From NCBI GenBank assembly GCA_032622095.1, contig CP136067.1, forward strand, positions 94,168,707 through 94,232,706: a stretch of DNA of 64,000 bases. Reading direction: 5' to 3'. Made by a program: the position numbers and the translations under genes. Source of the stretch: Siphonodentalium dalli. Its lineage: Eukaryota > Mollusca > Scaphopoda > Gadilida > Siphonodentaliidae. The first letter of the stretch is position 1. Every line of letters starts with the position of its first letter. Under the pieces are notes generated by a model. That model was not told the origin of the DNA. It saw only the letters and a list, made by a program, of their open reading frames with translations, and did not search any database. Positions 45,229 through 55,965 of the stretch are shown here, in pieces.

Positions 45229-45559
45229 ATCCTCTATGTTTTGTTTAATATAAAATTATTGTCCAGAATAGATGACATCGATGGGACTGATGACTGGACA
45301 CCAACGATGTACCCATCGTGTTGATCCACCCATCCTGTTGACCTGTATACCTGACTATCATTAATTGTTAGGATCATCAACCCATGTAATAATCTCTTTC
45401 AGTATGCATATCTAACATCACCATAGACACAGTCATGTATATCCACTTGATCATCTGTACATATTCCTATGCACAACTATTTTTACATATATAAATTTCT
45501 TACTTTAACGCCTGACATTGTTTTGCATTGTCGAATAACCCACACAACGTTGGCCAGAG
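45229..45559. other. Non-coding stretch
   Basis: No gene or repeat is recognised, apart from an ACCCATCGTGTTGA / ACCCATCCTGTTGA pair near 45310-45340. Confidence 0.3.
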
Positions 45560-45563
45560 TTAA

Positions 45564-45924
45564 CCCTTTACCCAACAAACCGGCCACAAACGGCCAAATA
45601 AAGCTGCAACAGCCTAAATTATCTTGGGTCTGTCTCAATAAAACCATACAAATATGGATATCATTGGAACCGGCTCATTGACCACATTGTGATGGTTACA
45701 GTTATGCCATGTGCCAATGCATTCTCTTATATATGCGAGTCGACCATAGGTCGTCTCGCATATATAAGAGAATGCATTGGCCTACATTGGCCTACATTCT
45801 TTAACAATTTTATCATTTTTAATGTGTTAAGCCATGCATTCTCTTATATATGCGAGGCGACCTATGGTCGACTCGCATATATAAGAGAATGCATTGGCAC
45901 AGGGCCGTTCTGTTGGGTAAAGGG
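45564..45924. mobile_element. TTAA-flanked MITE with two palindromic modules
   Basis: TTAA at 45560-45563 and 45925-45928 flank CCCTTTACCCAACA and TGTTGGGTAAAGGG, perfect 14-bp inverted ends. It contains two copies of the CCAATGCATTCTC palindromic module (45713-45781 and 45831-45898). The TTAA target and CCC start are typical of piggyBac-like elements. There is no transposase. Confidence 0.8.
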
Positions 45925-45928
45925 TTAA

Positions 45929-46519
45929 TATAGAATGAAAACAGCTGGATATTCCCATCAAGCCTGGGTTTAGTGAGCCTGTCATTTGCAGAGTGAGGTC
46001 CCCGAGGATGAATTTAGTGATGCTATCCCCCATATCGGGCTAGCATAACTAAATTCAACCTCTGGCGACCTCATTCTGCTTATTCCTCATCTTCTATGGA
46101 CAGTTTCTTTATTATCAAATTTCTATAGAAACTTCGTCACATATATTCTATTTATTTTTTAGTTTAGTTTCTCTATATCCCCAAATTGGCAGACGACACC
46201 TTGAATAATCGAGGTTCCAAATGGGTGTACATCACAATATTCACCATCTGGGAACTTCAATCAGAGTCTATGTGTTCCATAGCAGATGAGGCCAAGCAGA
46301 ATGGGGTATAAATAATAATATAATAATAATAAATTCAAATGACAGACACACTAAACTCAGACTTGATTCCCATACAACTCCTAGGTTATAATAAACTAAC
46401 TGTTTTCAATAGGCGACAATGCTAACATTTATCAATACTATTTAAACATAACTGAGATCCCATACCTTATTTTCTAAAATAATCAAAACCACTGATCCTT
46501 ACGACAACTTAATGCACAA
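45929..46519. other. Non-coding stretch
   Basis: A GAGGTCCCCGAGG...CTGGCGACCTC partial inverted pair near 45994-46072 and an (AAT)n tract near 46310. No gene. Confidence 0.3.
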
Positions 46520-46521
46520 TA

Positions 46522-46780
46522 CGCCCTGCCACTAACTCGCGGCCATATTGGATCCACCACGCCCTGTTCCGTGGTTTTAGTGCTACAGGTAAAAAGTTCT
46601 GGAGTATTATATTCTATATATGGAAGTCATGAATTATTCAGGACTTCCATATATGGAAATGGTACTCCAAAACTTTGACCGGTATCACTAAAAGCACGGA
46701 ACCGGGGCTGGATGAATCTCTGAAACAACGGAACGGAGCTGGATGAATCCAATACGGCCGCGACTCGCTATTGGCTTCTG
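46522..46780. mobile_element. TA-flanked MITE D, copy 2
   Basis: After TA (46520-46521) it starts CGCCCTGCCACTAACTCGCG and continues with GCCATATTGGATCCACC, as at 15991. The central CTTCCATATATGGAA and GGTACTCCA match copy 1. The right end has diverged but is followed by TA (46781-46782). Confidence 0.6.
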
Positions 46781-46782
46781 TA

Positions 46783-47297
46783 CATGCCACACCTTTTTCA
46801 ATTATATCTCAGCGCTTTCGATACTACCGTCAGATTCGCAGAAAATTATACTACCGAAATAGTACTGGTACAATACATGTATAAACGTTTTACAGACAAC
46901 ATGAATGGACAGATTCATCAACCTCGTTTAAATCAATCAATAGACTATAAAGTATATTTTATTTCACCATAATTTTTTTACTCATATAGTATCTCATAGT
47001 ATCAGCAGACAGAGTGTTTTTATGCTGGTTCGAGATACCCTGTAATTCAACAAGGGACATAATACACCCTATTGAGTTCCTTCTAACCTTAACGAGATGA
47101 TGCGTCATATAAATGTAATGCTTTAATTGCAATTATCATCCGAGTCACCATAGAACAGAAACAAAAATATGGGCAAATGGACTTTAAAGGACAACTTCTA
47201 GCATAGACAGACTATAACACTCCGTATGATGTGGCAACCGCGGAGGGGAATATAAAGTAGTGTGCATGACGAAGTATTTTCAACATTCCCATTATTC
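46783..47297. other. Non-coding stretch
   Basis: No gene or recognisable repeat. Confidence 0.3.
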
Positions 47298-47791
47298 GAT
47301 AGTAAACATTTATGGAATGTTATAGTTATAGAATGGAATGTTATATGTTATAGTCGCAGAATGGAATGTTATATGTTATAGTATGGAATGTTATATGATA
47401 TAGTCGCATGGTGGGCGAAGGTAGAAATTCTCCAGTTTCGTAAACGAACTTAACTTTTATTTTTGGCTGAGAAATGTTTCAAACATACCAACTTTGATTC
47501 CGATTAATTAATTTGTGACTTGAGAAATATACCTACCAACTTTGGTGTTGAGGGTGTCACCTCCCCCCCCCCCCAAATGAATCCTGAATACCAGTGAAAC
47601 GGGTGAATCCTGCGTACCGGATAAGAAAATATAGAATACAAGTCATGGTTATATTTCACACTAATGCTTCGATAGTAAACATTTATGGAATGTTATAGTT
47701 ATAGAATGGAATGTTATATGTTATAGTCGCAGAATGGAATGTTATATGTTATAGTATGGAATGTTATATGTTATAGTCGCATGGTGGGCGA
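47298..47791 (+). repeat. Direct repeat of ~123 bp, 371 bp apart
   Basis: CGATAGTAAACATTTATGGA through GAATGGAATGTTATATGTTA and GTCGCATGGTGGGCGAAG occurs at about 47298-47420 and 47669-47791, nearly identical. The second copy is followed by ATGTATGAAACATTTCTCAG, whose complement lies after the first near 47466-47487. The spacer holds CCCCCCCCC and a GAATCCTGCGTACC tract. Confidence 0.75.
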
Positions 47792-48422
47792 AGTTGGTAT
47801 GTATGAAACATTTCTCAGCGGTTCTCCTGACATAGGAGGTATTTACAATATAAGATAAGATAAGATAAGACTAATATGATAATTTTCACACATTTGCTGA
47901 AATAATGTCCATAACTTAAATTAACACATTATTTTAAGATATATGGGGCTGAATTGCATCAACATATGTTATCTTGGCTAACAGGTAATCAATCTGATGC
48001 TATAAAAACTTCGTACCAGCCCTGTTGAATCATACAATTTGTTTACAAATTACATAATTCGCTAATAGAGTAGGAAAGCCTTTGGATTTGAAATTGTTCA
48101 CCATTTGGATATGTCACTTTAACTAAATATATCTCTGTATTGATTTAGTCATATATAGTAATTAGTTATATACTGATTGGTTATTCTTATCGACGGTATC
48201 ATTGGCGGGTTTCATTAATGAGTGACTAATATTTTGCGCGCGAAATTCCTTTGTGTATGCTGTGTAGGCATTATATTATTTGACTCCGAAGAAACAAGTT
48301 CAGTTTTTATCTGAAAGCCGATTTAGGCAAACAAATATTTTTGCCTAATTTAATAGTCCACCTGTGGTGGAATGTGGTGGAATACCGGTTACAATGGGAA
48401 TATGAATCCCGAGAGCATTGAT
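47792..48422. other. Non-coding stretch
   Basis: A (GATAA)n-like tract near 47848-47870. No gene. Confidence 0.3.
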
Positions 48423-48962
48423 ATAACAGAGGATCCGGGCCCACTCGCCCCAGGGCCAGCTCGCCCCAGGCAGTTTTTGGGGCGAGCTGGCCCACCTTTC
48501 CGGGGCGAGTCGGCCCGGGTATTACATTTGTATTAAAGTTGTAAATAAGTTAATTTATATTGATATATTAATTTTTTAAGTTCATATTATGATATATTTC
48601 AGAGTTATGTCCATCAATTTCGACATTTATATTACTTTAGGCAAGATAATAGCCAGTAGGCCTATATGATCCTATATCACACTAGTTGGTCTGAACGACG
48701 AACCAGCGAATTCTTAAATAACAATGATGATCTGTTTTCACATTCTTGATATTAAAGTTTCTCTTATTCTCTGAGTTCATCTCACTATCTCTGGAGTTTG
48801 GGAAACCCTTAGCCGTTATTGTCCCTATTGTATCCTATCAAAACAATAAAAGCAGGTTGTTTACACAGTAACCAGCCGACTAATCACACCTCACACTTCA
48901 GAGGGTGAGATGGCTTCAGAACATGTGATAGATAATCACTTTCATATGCCGACCACATAGAG

Positions 48963-48970
48963 TATATAAG
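48963..48970 (+). promoter_or_regulatory. TATA box of the transposon gene
   Basis: TATATAAG sits 36 bp upstream of the ATG at 49006, a position consistent with a short 5' leader, inside the TIR element. Confidence 0.55.
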
Positions 48971-49005
48971 CAGTGCGATTTTTATCTGACTTCATAACCA
49001 CAAAG

Positions 49006-49184
49006 ATGTTCCGTTGTTGCAAGTGCGGTAGCGAAGTTAGACCACTTCAGCATGCTCTTCAGTGCGACGATTGCCTCCTGTGGCAGCATCGACTCTGCGA
49101 TTCCGGCATAGACCATATTGAGTATAAGCGGGCGATGAAAGGCGACGTTGAGATCGACTTCAGATGTTTTATGTGTAAAAACAG
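49006..49184 (+). CDS. PHD-like zinc-finger protein, first exon (transposon-borne, partial)
   Basis: The ATG at 49006 is preceded by CAAAG and a TATA box. The frame runs 59 codons plus two bases to a consensus donor (AAAACAG|GTAAGA). The peptide has FRCCKCGSEV, LQCDDCLLWQHRLCDSG and FRCFMCKN, giving Cys-x2-Cys, Cys-x2-Cys, His-x2-Cys and Cys-x2-Cys pairs, a PHD-finger arrangement. From memory, similar short fingers open FLYWCH/MULE transposase-type proteins of invertebrates, but this is not verified. No second exon is visible before the right TIR, so the gene is truncated. The GTG-started upstream extension (48973) overlaps the leader and is not favoured. Confidence 0.65.
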
Positions 49185-49354
49185 GTAAGAATAGCTAGCT
49201 ACATTATTTCATAGTTTCGTTTCGTATATTGTTATCGTATCGTTCGTTTTCCTTTATATTCAATTTCCTTGGGGCGAGCTGGCCCGGGGCGAGCTGGCCC
49301 AGGTCGACTGGGGCGAGCTGGCCCTGGGGCGAGTGGGCCCGTTTCCATAACAGA

Positions 49355-49915
49355 CGGGTATGAATCTTGCGTACCATTTCAAAATCACCTGAGTCCCGCG
49401 TACCAGAAAATAGGATGTCGACACCCTCTGGGTTGAGATCAAATAACTTAATCTGGTGTTTTTGGTCGGAAAACAAACTATCATACGGATAGACGATTTA
49501 ACATATTAAATTATTAATACGATCATGTTGTTTTTTAATTGGCGTGTACAATGGGCTGTCTAGTAAGTAGTATTACCCCATAGTGTGATACTAACAGGTC
49601 TGGATACATGTAATACAATATGCACTGCGGATAAAATGATAGTGAATCATCCACAACACCTGTGGTGGTTTACCGTGGTAATGGTCATGACAGAAACTGT
49701 TCATGTACATATGTTAGCAAAGGGACGTAACTGTATTTAGATGGCCACACAAACAGATAAATTGTCACACAGCGACAACGTAGGAGTTATCCTTCTTGGA
49801 TTATATGCGGCATTTACATGTCAGGTGTCACCACACTCACCTGTGATTGAATAACAGGTAACTTCCGGTATTCGGAGCATCTTTTGATAAAGTTTCGAAG
49901 AAATCTACAGAAATA
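49355..49915. other. Non-coding stretch, possible promoter region
   Basis: No repeat is recognised beyond a GTCCCGCGTACC tract near 49393. The last 100 bp lie upstream of the signal-peptide exon and contain AACTTCCGGTATTCGG, similar to AACTTCCGGTTTGTCGG near 44940. Confidence 0.3.
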
Positions 49916-49973
49916 ATGAATTTCTCCCCAACCCTTGTCTGTTTATTTGTGCTCGCCGTTATATTGGAGATAG
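49916..49973 (+). CDS. Signal-peptide first exon, possible second three-finger gene
   Basis: ATG at 49916 starts 19 codons (MNFSPTLVCLFVLAVILEI) plus one base before the donor GTAAATG. The peptide is a classic signal sequence: short polar start, then a hydrophobic core. It ends in phase 1, the phase at which the first exon of Ly6/three-finger genes joins the domain exon, and the same phase used at 31192. No following domain exon was recognised up to 64000, so the family assignment is inference. It lies to the right of the terminal exon of the first gene, so it cannot be that gene's own start. Confidence 0.5.
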
Positions 49974-50216
49974 GTAAATGTTTTTGATTGACGATTTGTT
50001 GTCGGAACTTATATTTTATGTTGATTTATAGGTAAATTTAGCATGCAAACAAATCGGCCTGGAAAGGGGTCCCCCAAAATACCAAGCAATAAGATACGTT
50101 TTAATGGTCTTTAAGACACATATTGGTGTAGGACAACCTACATATATAAATAAAAATAAACAGGAATACATTGTATATATGTGATATACAAGTAACAGAT
50201 TAACGCGAATTGTAAA

Positions 50217-50650
50217 CAGGTCAGGGAGAACCCAAAATCGATGTACTAAACCTCGATTTGTGTAAACAACCTCGATCGAGGTTCTTCGAGAACATGTGAC
50301 CACTGGTGATATAGTGTGGAGTATTTTATCTTACACCTATGAGAGGCCAAATTCACATTTAATAATTAATTGTGCTTGATTGCGCTCAAGCACAATTAAT
50401 TATTAAATGTGAATTTGGCCTCCCATGGGTGTAAGATGAAACACTGTGAAATACTCCACACTACCATAACCTATATCACTTACACTACATTACTTCCATT
50501 AGTATCATATTTGGTTTAGAGTGTTTCCCCTTATATCATGGGTGTATGTTTTGACCAGTGGTCACATATGGTCTCGAAGAACCTCGATCGAGGTTTTTAA
50601 CACAAATCGAGGTTTAGTACATCGATTTTGGGTTCTCCCTGACCTGGTAA
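50217..50650. repeat. Inverted repeat around AACCTCGATCGAGGTT with nested foldback
   Basis: Outer arms: GGTCAGGGAGAACCCAAAAT, TCGATGTACTAAACCTCGAT and AACCTCGATCGAGGTT at 50217-50300, complemented at about 50570-50646. A foldback at 50311-50455 lies inside (AGTGTGGAGTATTT ... AAATACTCCACACT, centre GCTTGATTGCGCTCAAGC). Its arms include CCTATGAGAGGCCAAATTCA, related to the flank of the 37.7-43.6 kb structure. Confidence 0.65.
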
Positions 50651-51836
50651 AGATATATACATGTAGAAATATCAAATTATTTCATCTACAGTATATTATA
50701 TACCCTAGTTCACTGGGGGGAAACTGTTTCACCAGAATTGATTCTATCGCCCTTCCGGTTCCATCTCTATCGAATTAAGTTCCGACTCTTTCGCGATTTC
50801 TAAAACATGTTTTCAAAGTTTTGACCGTTGTGTATAGACTGAATGTCAAAACAGAATGTATTCTCCAATAATAATTGACAGATTATGTCTTTATACGTGT
50901 TTATTGATGACAGTAATGCAAAATCGGCTGCATGTTGTGCACATGAGTTAGAGACGTAGTGCGTTTGGGTTACATTTCCCATGAAAATTAAGCAGCACTT
51001 TGATGCTCAGTCTACTTTAAATTGGACTGAAACTTGTCAAGTTTTATGGTTGAACATTAGATAATTATAATACAATACCTCCCGATGGTTCCTCGCCGTA
51101 CAAGTCCTTCAAAGCACAATTAATTATTAAATGTGAATTTGGCCTCCCATGGGTGTAAGATGAAACACTGTGAAATACTCCACACTACCATAACCTATAT
51201 CACTTACACTACATTACTTCCATTAGTATCATATTTGGTTTAGAGTGTTTCCCCTTATATCATGGGTGTATGTTTTGACCAGTGGTCACATATGGTCTCG
51301 AAGAACCTCGATCGAGGTTTTTAACACAAATCGAGGTTTAGTACATCGATTTTGGGTTCTCCCTGACCTGGTAAAGATATATACATGTAGAAATATCAAA
51401 TTATTTCATCTACAGTATATTATATACCCTAGTTCACTGGGGGGAAACTGTTTCACCAGAATTGATTCTATCGCCCTTCCGGTTCCATCTCTATCGAATT
51501 AAGTTCCGACTCTTTCGCGATTTCTAAAACATGTTTTCAAAGTTTTGACCGTTGTGTATAGACTGAATGTCAAAACAGAATGTATTCTCCAATAATAATT
51601 GACAGATTATGTCTTTATACGTGTTTATTGATGACAGTAATGCAAAATCGGCTGCATGTTGTGCACATGAGTTAGAGACGTAGTGCGTTTGGGTTACATT
51701 TCCCATGAAAATTAAGCAGCACTTTGATGCTCAGTCTACTTTAAATTGGACTGAAACTTGTCAAGTTTTATGGTTGAACATTAGATAATTATAATACAAT
51801 ACCTCCCGATGGTTCCTCGCCGTACAAGTCCTTCAA
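50389..51836 (+). repeat. 724-bp tandem duplication, apparently identical
   Basis: 50389-51112 and 51113-51836 look base-for-base identical; the 85- and 60-codon ORFs inside each are the same. The unit starts within a foldback centre (AGCACAATTAATTATTAAAT) and ends at CAAGTCCTTCAA. It also contains the first 400 bp of the foldback element that is complete at 51435-52741. It is either a very recent duplication or an assembly artefact. Confidence 0.85.
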
Positions 51837-52741
51837 ATTAGTGCCTCAAAAAGCAACAAAAGGTTCCGATTCTATTGTGATGTTTATGCATGTTCACGAT
51901 CGGTTCTTTCGTTCCTGCACAGTTTACAGTACATTCATATTTGATCAGATTATTTGATTGTACATCTATAGTTGCCCAATGACAATACATGCATGGTCAT
52001 ATGGTTTAAAATGTAGCCATAGTAAATAAATAGATGAGTTTTAGTGGTCCCAAACGATCATAGCTATAGGTCTGATATTAAAGATGATCGACCGATAATC
52101 TTTAATATCCATGCAACCTATGATGCTTTGGGACTACTGAAAAACTCATATTGGTGTTGCTGTGACTATAGTTTAAACCATATATGGTAATATGGCAACT
52201 AGAAACACAAATGAACTATCTGGTCGAATATTATGAATATTGCATTAAACGGGGTGCGAAAGAACCGATCGTGAACATAAAAATCACATTAGAATCGGAA
52301 CATTGCGTTGCTTCTTTTGATGGATTAATTTGAGGGTCTTTTACTTTGAGGAGCCATCGAGAGCTGTGCTGTAATCGTGTCCTGGTGTTCGATCATACAA
52401 GAAGACATATTTCAGTCTAATTAAAAGGTAAAAAGGCCGATAAAAGAAGCATCAAAATGCTGCTTAATTTACAAAGGAAAAGCACACAAACACATTACTC
52501 TTCTAAGTGTGCAAAAAATAGCCTACTTCGCATAAATTATTATCACCAATAATTACGCACAAAGACACAATCTAGCGATAGTTTTTGTAAAATACGTTCT
52601 GTTTTAACATTTAGTGTATAAATGGAGGTCAAAACTTTGAAAACATTTGTTTCAAGTCGCGAAAGAGACGGGACTTAATTCAATAGAGACGGAACCCGAT
52701 AGGCGATAGAATCGATTCTTGTGAAACAGTTTCCCCCAGTG
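51435..52741. mobile_element. 1.3 kb foldback element, CACTGGGGG ends
   Basis: The left end CACTGGGGGGAAACTGTTTC and right end GAAACAGTTTCCCCCAGTG begin arms of about 650 bp that stay complementary to the centre near 52088 (for example ATCGATCGGTTCTTTCG-type blocks at 51895 and 52270, and TGATATTAAAGATGATCG / CGATAATCTTTAATATCC at the middle). TAGTT flanks both ends (51430-51434, 52742-52746), a possible 5-bp TSD, though the right TAGTT is also the tail of the adjacent LINE. No ORF. Confidence 0.7.
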
Positions 52742-55165
52742 TAGTTGTATCTGTCTGTATTTGTAGTTGTTACGTCCTAGCGACCAAAGCTGGCTTTTAC
52801 AGGACGGTGTGAGGAGCGCTATTTTTGTTCTCCCAGAGCCGCCTTGAATGTTTCTAGGTCGGCGGCATTGACTGTGCTGTTGTCCAGTTTGTTCCAGTCA
52901 AGTACAGTCCTCGGAAAGAAGGAATATATCCGTATTGGTCTGTGTTTGTATGAATTGGTTCGTAGGCACTTTCGTTATTTGTGGTTAGTTTCTCCACGAT
53001 GTTGTCGCTAACAAAGTCCTTATATTTTGTGGGTTTCTTTTTCCTCTTTGGGCGGTAGTTTCTTAGGTAGTGTTCGGAGTTGATACCCAGGGCTGATCCC
53101 TTAACCACTTTGTAAAATAGTGTCAGTCTCTGTTCCTTTCTTCTTGCTTCTAGGGATGGTAGTTGAAGTTCACTGAGCATTGATGTTACACAGCCTTTCT
53201 CTCTCGTTCGGTAGTCCTGTTTTATAAATCTTGCTGCTTTGCGTTGCACCTTCTCCAGTTTTGTCGACTTGTCCTTTTCATAGTGTGGATCCCAGATTGT
53301 TGCTGCAAACTCTAGCTGAGGGCGGACTAATGCTATGTATGCCGTTTTTCTAAGATCCATTTGGCAGTACCTGATATTTCGCCGAAGGAAGCCGAGGGTG
53401 GAGTTTGCCTTCTTTCTGGTGGACTCGATGTGGTGCTGCCACTGCATATCATTGGAGAATTGGACGCCAAGGTACGGGTTGTTTGTGACTAAATCTTGGA
53501 GTATCTGCCCTGCTAGTTGGTAAAATCTTGTGTCTTCTGCTTTAGGCTCAAAATGTAGCACTTTAGTTGGATTAAAGCGCATCCCCCATTTGGTGGCCCA
53601 TGATTCCAGTTTGTGTAGATCTTGTTGCAATATTTCGTGGTCTTTGTAGGTGTTTATCTGGCGGTACAGGAGGCAGTCATCTGTGAATAGGCAGACTTGT
53701 GATGTTACTGTGTCCGGTAGGTCATTTATGTGACAGAGAAAAAGCAGCGGTCCCAATACTGTTCCCTGTGGTACTCCTGATAGCACGTCAACTTCTTCTG
53801 AGTAGTATCCCTCGAGTGTAACTCTCATCTTTCTTTCTTTCAGAAAGGATGCTAGCCATCTGTTGACCGGGCCTGTGATACCGTAGTGATTTAGTTTGGT
53901 CAATAGGCTGTCATATGGCACAGTGTCGAAAGCTTTGGAGAAATCAAGGATGGTCACATCGATCTCCGTCTTGTTGTCAAATGATTGTAAGATGTCTTGT
54001 GTTGTCACTGCTAGTTGTGTTTCGCATGAATATCCCCTTCGAAAGCCATGGTTTAGCTTTGTTAGTATGTTGTGCTTCTCCAGATGTTCATGGATATGGC
54101 GGCATATGAGGTGTTCTAGTAGCTTGCACGGTACTGATGTTAGGGTCGACACAGGACGATAGTTTTCCGCTTGATGTCGGTCTCCTTTTTTGTAGACTGA
54201 GGCTATGTTGGCGCTGCACCAGTCCCTTGGCAATGTGCCTGTGTCTAATGAGAGTTGGAATGTGAGCCTGAAGGCAGGTGCCAGTTGTTTTGCGTACTTC
54301 TTTAGGATAGAGTTTGGGATACCGTCTGGGCCCGAAGCTTTGGATGAGTTTAATCTCTTCAGCAGAGCTTCAACGCCATTCACTGTCACTGTCAGTTTGC
54401 CGATGTTTTCGCATTTGGGTTGAAGATCATAGTGAGGAAGTGGTGGTTGGTTCTTGGTGAATACTGACTGGAACTGCTTTACCAGGATTTCTGCTTTGCC
54501 TTTTGGGTCGTCAATCGGCTTGCCTTGTGATTTCAATGGCGACACTCCGATGTTATCTTGTTTTCTGCTCTTGATGTATCTCCAGAAATTGCTACGAAAG
54601 AAACAGCGCCTATATGTTTCGTCGACTTTTGTTCTAAACCTTCTTTAATCTTAGCGTTGATGTAATCCCACTCAGCCTTCCTCATTTCCCTTTTACATTC
54701 TTTCTGCATGGCTCGATAGTTGGTCCAGTTGTTGTTCTTCTTTGCCTGTGTATATAGGCGCTGTTTCTTTCGTAGCAATTTCTTGATCTTATAGTTTACC
54801 CATGGAGTGTTCTGCTTTGGTGATATCAGCTTAGATGGTATGTGTTGCATGGTCCATAGATCTGTGTATGCCCTCCTTCAGATGTTTCCACATATCCTCC
54901 ACGGTTGCACTATTTAGTGTACGTAGGCCTTCTCCCAGTATTTGCAGATCCAGTCCAAGTTGTGTCCAGTCTGCTTTTTTATATAGATAGCACTTCCTCG
55001 GTTTTGAATGTTGGTATCTGGGCTTCATGTCGATGTCAGTAATGACTATGGAGTGGTCAGAGATGCCTGGTATGCTGGTTGATGATTTTACCAGTGATGC
55101 ATTGTTGGTGAAGACCAGGTCTAGCAAGTTATTTTCCCGCGTTGGTTGTCCTCAATGAACTGAGG
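52742..55165 (-). pseudogene. Non-LTR retrotransposon (CR1/L2-jockey group), endonuclease C-terminus plus reverse transcriptase
   Basis: Minus strand. At about 55165-54831 lies the end of an APE-type endonuclease (ENNLLDLVFTNN, PGISDHSIV). It is followed by a linker frame (PWVNYKIKKLLRKKQRLY) at 54810-54605 and the RT frame at about 54602-52854. In the RT, counted from the GTG at 54545: GPDGIP at residue 72, GDRHQAENYRPVS near 121, DFSKAFD at 201, GVPQGTVLGPLLF at 257, and FTDD at 287 instead of the usual F/Y-A-D-D. Frameshifts lie near 55145, 54600-54640 and 52925. After the last one the canonical C-terminus (FFPRTVLDWNKL ... EQK stop at 52819) is in another frame. The 3' tail (GTAACAACTACAAATACAG) is the short-repeat kind. 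It is 5'-truncated and inactive. Confidence 0.88.
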
Positions 55166-55189
55166 ATTATTAGGGGGCGCATTAATAAA

Positions 55190-55965
55190 AGATAATATAC
55201 ATGGGTAAAAGATTTTTTTGTTTATTATTAAAATCAGAGCATTTGAGTTCTATAAAATAATGGTATATAGACTATATACCATTCTTTTGGCACTATGGTG
55301 ATCGGGCTGGTGGTGGTTTTGTGGAGGAGCCCTGCTTGCCATTACCGGGTTCATAGAAGTGACTGTGGAGGGCATCCTTAAACATTGATGCATCCTGAAT
55401 ATAAGCAGTGTCGGTTGGGATTTTGTTCCAGAGAGAAATTGTTCGAGGATAGAAGGAAGTGCTGAGGTATTTAGATCGATAGAAGGGGCGCAGAAGTTTG
55501 TGGTCTCGTGTGGGTGTTAGTGGAGCAGAGTCAGTGATGTTTACATGGTTATATCAGATTTTATGGAAGAGAATAACAGAGGAGAAGTCTCTTCTTCTGC
55601 TAAGAGTAGGCCATTTGAGAATGCTTAACATGTTTGTGGGGCTGCTTGGGTAGTTGTAAATATTGAAGATGTATGTGACAGCTCGGTGTTGTACCATTTT
55701 AATTTTTTGTTGTAGTAATTGGCCTATTTGCCATGGGTGTCATGTGGGACAGCAGTATTTGAGCTGTGGTCGAACATAGGTTTTGTGGACAGCAGTATTC
55801 GAGCCGTGGTCGAACATAGGTTTTGTATGCCAGCTCCTTTATTATTCTGTTGTCTGTTCTGATGTTACGTTTTAGGAACCTCATGCAGTGTGGCGTTTGC
55901 TTTGTTCACTTATGTTATTAATGTGAGGTTTCCATTCAAGCTTGTTTGTGATGGTTGATTTATTA
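55190..55965 (-). pseudogene. Second LINE fragment: RT thumb and C-terminus
   Basis: Minus strand. WKPHINNIS, GFLKRNIRTDNRIIKELAYK and TYVRPRLEYC are the thumb region downstream of the RT catalytic core. Further on, RSKYLSTSFYPRTISLWNKI and FKDALHSHF form the usual end of the ORF. Frameshifts and a local duplication of the CAGCAGTATTYGAGC block (about 55748-55830) break it. It is a different LINE lineage from the one at 52742-55165, lying immediately upstream of that element's truncated 5' end in the same orientation. Confidence 0.75.

Larger units (their letters stand above)
48431..49346. mobile_element. 916 bp TIR transposon with PHD-like exon, 8-bp TSD
   Basis: ATAACAGA at 48423-48430 and again at 49347-49354 is an exact 8-bp TSD. 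The ends GGATCCGGGCCCACTCGCCC and the complement of GGGCGAGTGGGCCCGTTTCC form TIRs. Each end carries four copies of a 15-bp GGGGCGAGCTGGCCC-type unit, two of them inverted on the left. Between the TIRs lie a TATA box and one spliced exon. An 8-bp duplication fits MULE, hAT, P or Merlin elements; the PHD-like exon is consistent with a MULE, but no transposase core is present. It looks like an internally deleted derivative. Confidence 0.85.

Noticed and set aside
52854..54545. Intact functional LINE
   Set aside because: Frameshifts near 54620 and 52925, a truncated endonuclease and an FTDD catalytic box indicate an inactive relic; the apparent start is a GTG in the middle of the polyprotein.
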